Below, piece by piece: positions 55,527 to 64,000 of a stretch of DNA of 64,000 nt. Each line of letters begins with the position of its first letter. Position 1 is the stretch's first letter. A model generated the notes under the pieces. It worked only from the letters and a program-made list of their open reading frames with translations, made no database searches and was not told the origin of the DNA. Source of the stretch: JAJPKK01 sp963844635 (lineage in GTDB: Bacteria > Pseudomonadota > Alphaproteobacteria > Rhizobiales > Xanthobacteraceae); assembly GCA_963844635.1 (NCBI GenBank), contig CAWJPD010000010.1, forward strand, positions 1-64,000, read 5' to 3'. The position numbers and the translations under genes were made by a program.

Positions 55527-56441
55527 ATGACTTTGCAAATGATTTGGCCCTGGCAGGACAGAAGCAGGCGGTTTTCCCGGCTCAAGGCGAGCACGTTCGT
55601 ACTTATGCTATATCCTGCGCTCCGCACCGCCTATCTGGTCGGCACCGGGGACTATGGAAGCCTTGCCGTTGCGTTCGGCAGCCTGACCTACTGGTCCGGC
55701 GTCTGGGCGACTGTTGTTCTGCTGATGGCGCTTGCGATCACGCCGGCCGCCAGAATATTCCGGTGGCCGGCCCTCATCGACGTCCGCCGGATGGTCGGGG
55801 TGGCGGCGCTCGTCTACACGCTTGCCCACGTCATCATGTATTTCGCAATGCGCCGTTGGGAGTTCACCTCGATCTTCAACGATATGGCGGCACGGCTGAC
55901 ACTGATTGTGGCAACGCTCTCGACCATCGGGCTTATTGTGCTCGGCGCGACCTCTGTGGATGCCGCGATCAGATACCTGGGAGCGAGGAACTGGCAGCGG
56001 CTGCATACCACGAATTATGTGATCAGCGGCCTCGCGATCCTTCATATCGTGCTGGCGCGCGGCACTTATCCGGAACAGTACACGCTGACCGCGCTGTTCG
56101 TCTGGCTGATGCTGTGGAGAGTTCTTGACCGACGTGGCCTTGGGACGAATGCCAAGGCGCTGGCGGTGCTCGCGTTCACATCGTGCCTCGTCGCGGCGTT
56201 TCTCGAGGCGGGCTTCCTGTGGTCGCGGCGTGGTTTCGACGCCGTGGAAACGCTTGGCTATAATTTCTCGATTGCTATCCTCGACGTGGGATACCCTCCG
56301 GCATGGCAGGTGCTTGCGTTAGGATTTGTCGCTGTGATCGGTGCCGCCGCCTGCAAAACTTTTGGCCGCAAAGCTCCGCGGCGATCCGGGCACGCCCTGC
56401 CGCTAAAGGGCGAACGCCGCTCCGCGCCGGCTTCTTCGTAA
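55527..56441 (+). CDS. Ferric reductase-like transmembrane protein (MsrQ-like)
   Basis: A 304-residue integral membrane protein with about eight helices. The ATG at 55527 (MTLQMIWPWQDRSRRFSRLK) is taken as the start; one at 55509 is possible. The ferric-reductase-like core has a short loop layout and histidines suited to haem b: VAALVYTLAHVIMYFAMRRW, then WQRLHTTNYVISGLAILHIV. This resembles MsrQ, which feeds electrons to the periplasmic methionine-sulphoxide reductase MsrP; no msrP is in the window. The last ~70 residues (two extra helices and a basic tail) exceed MsrQ's usual length. Confidence 0.7.
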   Translation: MTLQMIWPWQDRSRRFSRLKASTFVLMLYPALRTAYLVGTGDYGSLAVAFGSLTYWSGVWATVVLLMALAITPAARIFRWPALIDVRRMVGVAALVYTLAHVIMYFAMRRWEFTSIFNDMAARLTLIVATLSTIGLIVLGATSVDAAIRYLGARNWQRLHTTNYVISGLAILHIVLARGTYPEQYTLTALFVWLMLWRVLDRRGLGTNAKALAVLAFTSCLVAAFLEAGFLWSRRGFDAVETLGYNFSIAILDVGYPPAWQVLALGFVAVIGAAACKTFGRKAPRRSGHALPLKGERRSAPASS

Positions 56442-56508
56442 ACGTGCGCTGCCGCATTCGCGGCTCCGCGCGGCGCTGGATGTCGAAAAAACAGCAAGGG
56501 AGGAGTAT

Positions 56509-57222
56509 ATGAACAGGGCACTCGTTGTTTCTGCAGTCGCTGCGGCGCTTCTCGGATCGGCCGCCTTGTTGGCAGAGGCCCAGCAGGGGCCGGTGCCGCT
56601 ACCCACCTGTCAAGAGTGTGGCATCAGCTTTTTCATTGCCGACAATCCAACGGGGTCAGGCAATCTCGGCGGCCTCGCTGGCGCTGACCAGATTTGCCAG
56701 AATGCCGCGCAGGCGCTCGGCGGGCGAGAGGCGGGTCGAACATGGCACGCCTATCTCAGCCAGGAACAGAAGGGCGCCATCCCGCGCATCAACGCGCGCG
56801 ACCGCATCGGTACCGGGCCGTGGTATAATGTCAAACATGAGTTGATTGCCAGCAGTGTTGCCGACCTGCATGGCGATCAGCAGCGCGACCGCAACGACAT
56901 CCGGCGCGAAACCGCATTGAGTGTCCGTGGCGAACAGATTCCCGGCAATCAGCACGACATTCTGACGGGCTCGGATCCCGATGGCCGGGCGTATACCGAT
57001 GGATACGACCACACCTGCAACAACTGGTCTTCGGATGCGATGGCGTACCCGCAAACAAATACGAACGTGCCGGCGGATCGTGCACGAGCGATGATCGGTC
57101 ACTCGGACCGCGGTGGCCAGAACACATCCTGGATCGCGTCACATCTTACCCAGGGATGCACCAAACAATCGTTGATCAACACCGGCGGCGCCGGGCACCT
57201 CTATTGCTTCGCCATCAACTGA
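56509..57222 (+). CDS. Secreted lectin-like (DUF1554-type) protein
   Basis: A 237-residue exported protein. Signal peptide MNRALVVSAVAAALLGSAAL then LAEAQQ; GGAGG upstream. The mature domain reads CQECGISFFIADNPTGSGNL, GGLAGADQICQNAAQALG, TWHAYLSQEQKGAIPRINAR, and near the end SHLTQGCTKQSLINTGGAGH, LYCFAIN. The paired cysteines and 'GNLGGLxGADxxCQxxA...WxAYLS' pattern match the DUF1554/collagen-endostatin-like lectin fold found in many secreted bacterial proteins. Ligand unknown. Intact. Confidence 0.7.
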   Translation: MNRALVVSAVAAALLGSAALLAEAQQGPVPLPTCQECGISFFIADNPTGSGNLGGLAGADQICQNAAQALGGREAGRTWHAYLSQEQKGAIPRINARDRIGTGPWYNVKHELIASSVADLHGDQQRDRNDIRRETALSVRGEQIPGNQHDILTGSDPDGRAYTDGYDHTCNNWSSDAMAYPQTNTNVPADRARAMIGHSDRGGQNTSWIASHLTQGCTKQSLINTGGAGHLYCFAIN

Positions 57223-57405
57223 CGGCGAAGCTGCCCACACCGATTGATCGATTCGCGTAAGGCGAATGAGCGCTTCTGTATGGGCGCCAATTCAGCATGC
57301 GAATGGGATGCGTCACTCGCCATTTCGCAGGCGATTGACAGGAGCCGCGCCGAACGTCCCGCTTGTTCTTCGCGTGGCGTGGTCGGCGCGATCTCATGAG
57401 GCATT

Positions 57406-59662
57406 TCATTCGGCCGGTACTTTTAAGGTGGGATCCGGCTCCGGAAGCAGGGATGGAGCCCGCGCAATCAGGGCCGGAAACAGCTCCTGTCGCAGATTGC
57501 GCCTGAAATCGCGGATCAGGTTTGGAATTTCGATTGCGGGCCGAGGCTTGCTGACCAGATATCCCTGAATTTCCGTGCATCGCTCCGCTTGCAGCAGGTT
57601 CAGTTGCTGGGTCGTTTCGACTCCTTCAGCCGTCGCCGTGATCCCGAGGCTCTCGCACATGCCGGTGACGGCACGGATGATCGCCTTGCAGTCCGACTTG
57701 TTTCCAAGCTCTCTGACGAAGCTCTGATCGATCTTGATCTTGTCGAACGGAAAGCTGCGCAGATAGCTGAGCGATGAATAGCCGGTACCGAAATCGTCCA
57801 TCGAAATGCTCACGCCGAGATTCTTGAGTTGATGGAGCACCGAGAGCGCGGAGTCGAAATCATGGATCATGACCGACTCGGTGATTTCAAGCTCCAGCCG
57901 TGCCGGATCGAGGCCGGATTCCTGCAACGCACGGGTCACCGCCTGGATCAGGTGGCGCCCCTTGAATTGAACCGCCGATATGTTGACCGCCACCTTGAGA
58001 GGCTCGGGCCACGAGACGGCGAGCTGGCACGCCTTGTGCAGCACCCATTCGCCGATCTGGACGATCAATCCGATCTCTTCGGCGAGAGGTATGAAATCCG
58101 CGGGCGAAACAATGCCGCGCTTCGCACTGCGCCACCGCAACAGCGCCTCGAACCCGGTGATGCGCTCTTGCTCCAGGTTGACGAGGGGTTGAAAGAACAG
58201 CTCGAATTCCTCGGCCAGCATCGCCTTGCGCAGGTCGAGCTCGAGTTCGCGCCGCTCCTGCATCAGAACGTCCATTCCCGCTTCGAAAAAGCGATAACGA
58301 TTACGACCATCCTTTTTCGCTTGGTAGAGCGCGATGTCAGCTGCCTTGAGTAGCAGATCTCGGATCGAGCCCGTCGCCCGGCGCGACCGCGATGCCGATG
58401 CTGGTGCCGACCACCACCTGGTGACCCGCGACATCGATAGGGGCGCAAAGCTCGCGCATCAGGCGCGTCGCCATGACGTCGGCATCGTTGACGCTGTCGA
58501 TGCCGCTTTGCACGACGGCGAATTCATCGCCGCCAAGGCGGGCGACGGTATCATTTTGCCTTACGATGTGGCGCAGCCTCTCGCTTACGACCTTGAGAAG
58601 GGCGTCCCCCACCGGATGACCGAGCGTGTCATTGATGCCCTTGAACTGGTCGAGATCGAGGCAGTGCACAGCGCAATAGCCGCCGCGCATCACGTCGTGA
58701 ATCGCTGCGTCCAGACGCTGGCGGAACAGGACGCGGTTGGGCATGTCGGTCAGAGGGTCGTGCAGCGCCATATGGGCGATCCGCGCTTCCGCCATCCGCT
58801 GTTCCGTCACGTCGGTGAAAGTGTCGACGAAGCCCCCGCCGGGCATCGGTTCGTGGTTGATGGTGATGACGCGGCCGTCGGCCCGTTCCTGCGTGATCAC
58901 GGCACTATCGCGTCTGGAGGCGAGGGTGAGGTGTTCCGCAAGCGCCATGGCCTCTTTCGGGCCACCGGCCGCAAACAGCGGACTTGCTCCCAAGACCTGA
59001 GCCATTGACTGCCCCGTTGCCGCGGCAGCGGCAGTCAAGTGATAAAGATCCCGGAAGCGTTGATTGGCGACGATCAACCGGCCGTCGGGGCCGATCATGC
59101 ACAGGCCTTGCGACATGTTGCCGAGCGCCGCCTCGAAACGTTCGTTCTGCTCACGCTCAAGTTCCTGCGCCAGGCGAAGACGATGCTGGTTTTGGCGTAG
59201 TTCCTTGAAGTCTCCCGCTCCCCGCAGCATGTAGCGGATGCGGTGATTTAGAATCAGCCAGTTGATCGGCTTGACGATAAAATCGGTGGCCCCCGATTCA
59301 TAGGCCTTGGTGATCGAATGGTGATCCTCGAGCCCGGTTGCCATCAGGATCGGCACGTACTGGGTCGCCGCAGCCTTGCGCAGTTTGCGGCACAGCTCGA
59401 AGCCGTCCATGTTCGGCATTACAGCGTCAACGATCAAAAGCGACGGCACCGAGCGGCTGCAAAGCTGGAAAGCGTCGACCCCATCCTCTGCCTCGACGAC
59501 CGCAAATCCTACGTCTTCGAGCGAATCGCGCATGAGCGAGCGGCCCACCGGATCATCGTCGACGATCAGGATTTGGGCAGCCGAGGGTGTGAGGCCAGGG
59601 AGATGGCACGTGATATCCGCCGCGCCCTGTTCAAACGCTTTTTCGATCAATCTAAGCGGCAT
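57406..59662 (-). CDS. Response regulator with PAS, GGDEF and EAL domains, one frameshift
   Basis: A cyclic-di-GMP turnover protein. From 59662: receiver (AAQILIVDDDPVGRSLMRDS, with phospho-Asp in LLIVDAVMPNMDGFELCRK), PAS (LGNMSQGLCMIGPDGRLIVA), GGDEF (HDPLTDMPNRVLFRQRL; RLGGDEFAVV intact). One extra base near 58362 shifts the frame before SIRDLLLKAADIALYQAK. The EAL domain then has ITGFEALLRW, ELEITESVMIH, MDDFGTGYSSLSYLRSFPFD and TATAEGVET, all active-site motifs present. Repaired length ~752 residues. Both activities are possible; many such tandem proteins act as phosphodiesterases. Its start overlaps the stop of the hybrid kinase by 11 bp, so the kinase probably phosphorylates it. Confidence 0.85.
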
Positions 59663-62600
59663 GCATGTCTCCGATCAGGGCTTGCAGGCCGCGGATCGCC
59701 GCCGCCAGGTTATCGTCGAGTTTTTCGACGAGCGGCCTCGCCGCCTCCGACCCTGAGGCGCGGGCACGCATTTCGATGTCTCTGCAGAGCTGCGACAACT
59801 GTTTGGCACCCAGCGCGCCCGCGCTGGATTTCAGGCTGTGCGCGGCCTGCCACAATGCCTCGGCATCGCTGGTCTCGCAGGTCTTGCGAATGGTCGCCGC
59901 AATTGGAGGGGCAATTTCGGTAAAGCGGCAAATGGCTCGTCCGAGCCGCGAAGGGCCGCCTTTGCGGTCGAGCACCCGCAACCCGTCGATCACCTGTGCG
60001 TCGATAACGGCGTTCTTGCGCGCCGTGTCAGCGGCCGGAGCCGCGGCATCCATCGTGGGCTGGTCCGGCGGCGCGTCAACGGGCGTCAGCCACCGCGACA
60101 GGATTGCAGCCAACTGATGACTTTCAAATGGCTTCACCAGGAAGTCGTCCATGCCGGCCGCGAGGCATTTGTCGCGAACGTCGTTCAGCGCATGGGCAGT
60201 GAGCGCCACGATCGGTGTGTGCCTGGTCCCTTCGCCGTCGGGAAGCCCCTGGATCATCGTCTCGTACTGGCGGATGCGCCGCGTCGCCTCGATGCCGTCC
60301 ATTACCGGCATTTCGCAATCCATCAGAACGACGTCGAATTTCTCTTCCGAGAAGCGGCGGAATGCGGCGCGCCCATTCGGTGCGGTGATTACGCTGCAGC
60401 CCAGCGTCTCGAGAATGCCGGTGACGACCTCCTGGTTAACCGCATTGTCTTCGGCGACAAGGATGCGGGCGGCGAAAGTGCGGCAGTTCCTTCTGTTCCT
60501 TGCGACGCAGGAAATGCGAGGACAGGTTTCGCTGGCCGCCGTCCGATGCAATTGAAACCAACGCATTGAACAGTTCCGATGCCCGAACCGGCTTTGGCAC
60601 GACGATCGCGTCGAGCGTTTCCAGGCTCGGATCGGTCATGTAGCTCTCAATGCCGACCAGGACTACCGGTTCGGTGCGGTGAGCGCTCGATGCGACACAG
60701 GCTTTCGCGAAATCCACCGCCTTTGCACCAAACCCCTTGACGTCGAGAATTGCGACGTCGAACGGCTCCCCCCGCTCCGCGGCCGCCAGCTGCTCGGATT
60801 GCGCTTCTTCGATGCTCGAAACGACGGTGGCATCGACTTGCCAGCTGGCCAAATAAAGCGAAATGACGTGCGCGCTCACCGCGTTCGCGTCGGCGAGCAC
60901 GGCCCGCAGCGCATGTGGCAAGTGCCTCGGTTCGCTCTGGTCGTCGCTCTCGCTTTTCTGCGGCGCGCGCCGGAAGCACGCGCTGAAAGAGAAGCGCGAG
61001 CCGCGGCCGAGTTCGCTTTCGACGGAGATCTTGCCTCCCATCATTTCGACGATCTGACGGGTAATCGAAAGGCCCAGTCCCGAGCCGCCACGCGCCCGGG
61101 TCATCGAGCCGTCGACCTGATGAAACGACTCGAAGATACGGGCGCAGTGCTCCGGGGGGATGCCGATACCGGTGTCCTCCACGACGAAGTTCAGGACGAC
61201 GCCGTCAGCATCGCCGCGCGCGAGCGAAACCTCGACGAGGATCTCGCCTCTCTCCGTGAATTTGATGGAGTTGCCGACCAGATTGACGAGAATTTGGCGC
61301 AGCCGCACCGGGTCGCCGACAACCCGGGTGGGGATGTCCTGGGCGACGAAATAGATGAATTCGATGCCCTTCTTGGCGCACCGCTCGGAAAACAGGTCGG
61401 TTAGCTCGGCGATCGCCTCATGGATGTCGAACGTCAATGCCGACAGCTCGAACTTGCCGGCCTCGATCTTCGCGAAGTCGAGAATGTCGTTGATGATCCC
61501 GAGCAGGGCCTGTCCAGATCGCGACACGTTCTCGACCAGCCGGCGCTGGCGATCGTTCAGCGAAGTCGCGGCGAGAAGGTTGGCCATGCCGAGAACGCCG
61601 TTCATCGGCGTTCGGATTTCATGGCTCATGGTTGCGAGGAACTGAGACTTGGCAAGATTGGCCGCTTCGGCCTCCTCGCGGGCCCGCACAAGCTCGTTCT
61701 CGGCGCGCTTGCGCTCCGTGATGTCACGCAGGATCCCAGTGAAAAAGATCTCCTCGTTGCTGCGGACCTCGCTGACGGTGAGTTCGGCTGGAAATTCTGT
61801 GCCGTCTTTGCGGGTGCCGGTCAGTTCCCGCCGGCTGCCGACGGTCTTCGCCTCGCCGGTCGTCAGAAATGAGGCCGCGTCCACCGAATTCTCGGAATGT
61901 TGCGGATCGAGAATTGGCAGCTCGCGACCGAGAACCTCATCGGCGGCATAGCCAAAAATGCGTTCGGCGCCCGAACTCCATTGCGCGATACGGCCGTTCT
62001 GGTCGGTGGTGATGATGGCATCCACCGCGGCATCGAAGATCGACTGAAGACGGGTGCGCTCGCGTTGCGCTTCGTGTTCGAGGGCTTGGCGGCGCGCCAC
62101 TTCGTCCGTCAGCACCGCCGCGAGGTCCGACTGGCGTCCGGCAATGGAAGCGATCATGGCGACGGCGGCAACGAGTACCGAGATCAGCGTGATCAGTACT
62201 GCCATCGGGGTTGTCGCGATTGCGGCGACGATCGGGCTGTTCGACCGCAGTCGGAAAGAAGACCGACGCCTGCATCGCGGTGTAATGCATGCCGGCGACC
62301 GCGGCGCCCATGATCGTCGCGGCGAGCGCCGTGGAGATCGCGGCCGACACCTGATAGCGCCGCAGCTCGAACCGAGCCTCCAGCGCGATAAAGGCAAGTG
62401 CAACAGCGACGAAAGCAGAAACGAGGACGAGGGCCGGCTGAAAGCGCATGACCGCATCCGGCCGCATCGCTGCCATCCCGGAGTAATGCATTGCCGCGAT
62501 GCCGGCGCCCATGAGGACGGCGCCTACGATCAGGCGTAGCCGCCCGGGCTCGCTTCACGCGGCCAATGACATGCAGAGCGACGCCGCTCGCAAGGATTCC

Positions 62601-62894
62601 CGGGATCATCGACAGCAGGGTACCAAGCGGATCGTAGCTCACCCCGCATGGCAGCGAGAACGCCAGCATCCCGATAAAGTGCATGCCCCAGATGCCGGCA
62701 CCCATGCTGCACGCACCGACGCTCGCCCACGCCCAACGAGCCTGCCACGATGTCGAGGCCGCCATGCGCGACGAGATCGAGAACGCACCAAATGCCGCCA
62801 TGATCGCGATCATGACTGACGCACCGACCAGCCATGGATCGTAAAGTCCCTGGTAGGGCATGGCCGTCTCGATCATTTTGAAGACATCGAGCAT
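59652..62894 (-). pseudogene. MHYT-PAS hybrid sensor histidine kinase with two receivers and HPt, three frameshifts
   Basis: Repaired length ~1080 residues. Start MLDVFKMIETAMPYQGLYDP at 62894. An MHYT membrane sensor comes first (motifs MHFIGM, MHYSGM, MHYTAM; thought to bind a diatomic gas or copper), with frame breaks near 62540 and 62260. A PAS domain (IFDAAVDAIITTDQNGRIAQ) is followed by HisKA (FLATMSHEIRTPMNGVLGMA), HATPase (DTGIGIPPEH, GSGLGLSITR), a degenerate receiver (FDVAILDVKGFGAKAV), another break near 60480, a full receiver (FDVVLMDCEMPVMDGIEATR) and an HPt domain (AAHSLKSSAGALGAKQLSQL). Domains are well conserved on both sides of each break, which suggests indel errors. Operon with the downstream GGDEF/EAL gene. 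Confidence 0.85.
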
Positions 62895-63225
62895 CAAAAA
62901 GACTTCTTTCAATGCATCTTCGTGATACGAATAAACGCAGAAATTACTGAAATATTGCTTAATCGGATACCGGCAAAGCCACATCGGCTTTAACTTGCAA
63001 AAGGGATTTTCTCTTATTTTATTCGTGGTTTAAAATAATGGTTTTGCGACCTCGTTATTAAAGCTAACAAGTGGTTTCCTCGCAGATTTATCGGCGGCAA
63101 ACGAACTTCCGTCAGCCTTGTTCAGCGTGTTTTCATTCGGGATCTCGATGTGCCCGGTGGTTTGATCCGCGATTGGAAACATGCTAGTTCTCGTAAGCGA
63201 ATCAAGTGCATCCGCCGGAGGACTG
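62895..63225. promoter_or_regulatory. Divergent intergenic region between the hybrid kinase and hupU
   Basis: 331 bp between the two start codons, AT-rich at about 62930-63060 (for example TTATTTTATTCGTGGTTTAAAATAATGG at 63013-63040 in two parts). It must hold promoters for both units, but I cannot assign -35/-10 elements with confidence. The hupU ribosome binding site (GGAGG) is at 63216-63220. Confidence 0.45.
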
Positions 63226-64000
63226 ATGGCGAATCTGCTTTGGCTCCAGGGCGGCGCCTGTTCCGGCAACACGATGTCCTTCTTCAATGCCGAGGAACCA
63301 AGCGTCTGCGATCTCGTCACCGACTTCGGCATCAACATTCTTTGGCATCCTTCTCTCGGCATGGAATTGGGCGACGGGTTGCGGGCACTGCTGCGAGCGC
63401 TCGTGGTCTGGCGAATTGCCGCTCGATATTTTCGTTTTCGAGGGGACTGTGGTGAACGCGCCGAAGGGGACCGGTCAGTGGAATCGGTTCGCCGGCCGTC
63501 CGATGAAGGATTGGGTCAGGGAGCTTTCCAAGGTCGCGACCTATCTCGTCGGTATCGGCGACTGCGCGACCTGGGGCGGCATCCCGGCGACCTCGCCGAA
63601 CCCCACCGAAAGCACCGGCCTGCAATTTCTCAAAAGCAGCCACGGCGGATTTCTGGGCGCCGATTATCGCTCGAAGGGCGGGTTGCCGGTAATCAACATT
63701 CCCGGCTGTCCGGCGCATCCCGACTGGATATCGCAGATCGTCGTCGCGCTCGCCACCGGCCGGGCGGCGGATATTTCACTCGATGTTTTCCAGCGGCCGA
63801 AGACTTTCTTCACCAGCTTCACGCAGATCGGCTGCACCCGCAACATGCATTTTGCCTACAAGGTTTCGGCCACCGAGTTCGGCCAACGCAAGGGCTGCCT
63901 GTTCTACGATCTCGGCTGCCGCGGACCGATGACCCATTCGCCGTGCAACCGCATCCTGTGGAATCGGCAGTCTTCGAAGACGCGGGCCGGGATGCCGTGC
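63226..64000 (+). CDS. hupU: Regulatory (sensor) [NiFe] hydrogenase small subunit, partial, one frameshift
   Basis: HupU/HoxB with HupV/HoxC forms the H2-sensing hydrogenase that controls uptake-hydrogenase genes through a histidine kinase. The start ATG at 63226 follows GGAGGACTG and gives MANLLWLQGGACSGNTMSFF, with no Tat signal, as expected for the cytoplasmic sensor type. One extra G at 63405/63406 breaks the frame; restored, it reads ALVSGELPLDIFVFEGTVVN, RFAGRPMKDWVRELSKVATY, GIGDCATWGGIPA, INIPGCPAHPDWISQIVVAL, TQIGCTRNMHFAYK and KGCLFYDLGCRGPMTHSPCN. The cysteines for the Fe-S clusters are present. The gene runs off the right edge, where hupV would be expected. Confidence 0.9.
   Translation, partial: MANLLWLQGGACSGNTMSFFNAEEPSVCDLVTDFGINILWHPSLGMELGDGLRALLRALVVWRIAARYFRFRGDCGERAEGDRSVESVRRPSDEGLGQGAFQGRDLSRRYRRLRDLGRHPGDLAEPHRKHRPAISQKQPRRISGRRLSLEGRVAGNQHSRLSGASRLDIADRRRARHRPGGGYFTRCFPAAEDFLHQLHADRLHPQHAFCLQGFGHRVRPTQGLPVLRSRLPRTDDPFAVQPHPVESAVFEDAGRDAV

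Noticed and set aside
1..64000. CRISPR arrays, tRNA or rRNA genes, replication origin
   Set aside because: No regularly spaced direct repeats and no recognisable tRNA, rRNA or origin-type repeats were seen by eye on either strand. A tRNA-finding program could still reveal one.

Overview
The window looks like an accessory stretch of a rhizobial alphaproteobacterial chromosome, probably Bradyrhizobium or a close relative. This is inferred from gene content: a HupU-type sensor hydrogenase small subunit, a NoeA-like protein, Omp25/RopB-type barrels, a DUF3096 peptide, a long polar coiled-coil protein and a NodU-type carbamoyltransferase. No rRNA, tRNA or CRISPR array was seen. Many genes carry single-base frameshifts although their domains on both sides are well conserved. 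I suspect a mixture of sequencing or assembly indels and true decay, so several 'broken' genes may be intact in the organism.

Layout. 0-4.1 kb: an IS5 fragment, two pieces of a PQQ-dependent dehydrogenase, mltA with an internal tandem duplication, and the first of about five remnants of a YdcF/DUF218 gene. 4.1-8.3 kb: polysaccharide module A (Wzt-type ABC ATPase, TIGR04325 methyltransferase, GT4 glycosyltransferase). 8.6-17.3 kb: a decayed strip with small genes, transposase and molybdopterin dehydrogenase remnants, a truncated CapD/FlaA1-like membrane protein, an outer-membrane barrel, and two copies of a ~0.3-kb repeat encoding a ~70-aa protein. 17.7-20.4 kb: a long membrane-anchored coiled-coil protein. 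20.9-26.5 kb: module B (carbamoyltransferase, glycosyltransferase), a second barrel, and a NusG/RfaH-like antiterminator behind a leader hairpin. 27-28.4 kb: a sorbosone-type dehydrogenase.

28.4-41 kb is a mobile-element graveyard: one complete ISNCY-type element inserted at a CTAG site, a truncated copy and a palindromic left-end/left-end derivative; an IS66 element abutting an ISAzo13 fragment; an IS256 fragment; a group II intron domain V; an orphan phage terminase pair; and, among them, module C (an orphaned Wzt C-terminal domain, a SPASM radical SAM protein, methyltransferases). Module C continues to a NoeA-like two-domain protein at 42-43.4 kb.

44.7-57.2 kb is rich in exported or membrane proteins. 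At its centre is a three-gene operon: two predicted periplasmic proteins and a TIR-transmembrane-WD40 protein. It lies opposite a secreted MORN-repeat protein, a MEMO-CapA fusion and a Tat-signal PCMT-like methyltransferase. I think this is the best candidate here for an undescribed system: periplasmic sensing linked through the membrane to a cytoplasmic TIR effector. That model is inference.

57.4-64 kb: an overlapping signalling pair (MHYT-PAS hybrid histidine kinase with two receivers and HPt, then a REC-PAS-GGDEF-EAL protein), divergent from hupU, which runs off the right edge.
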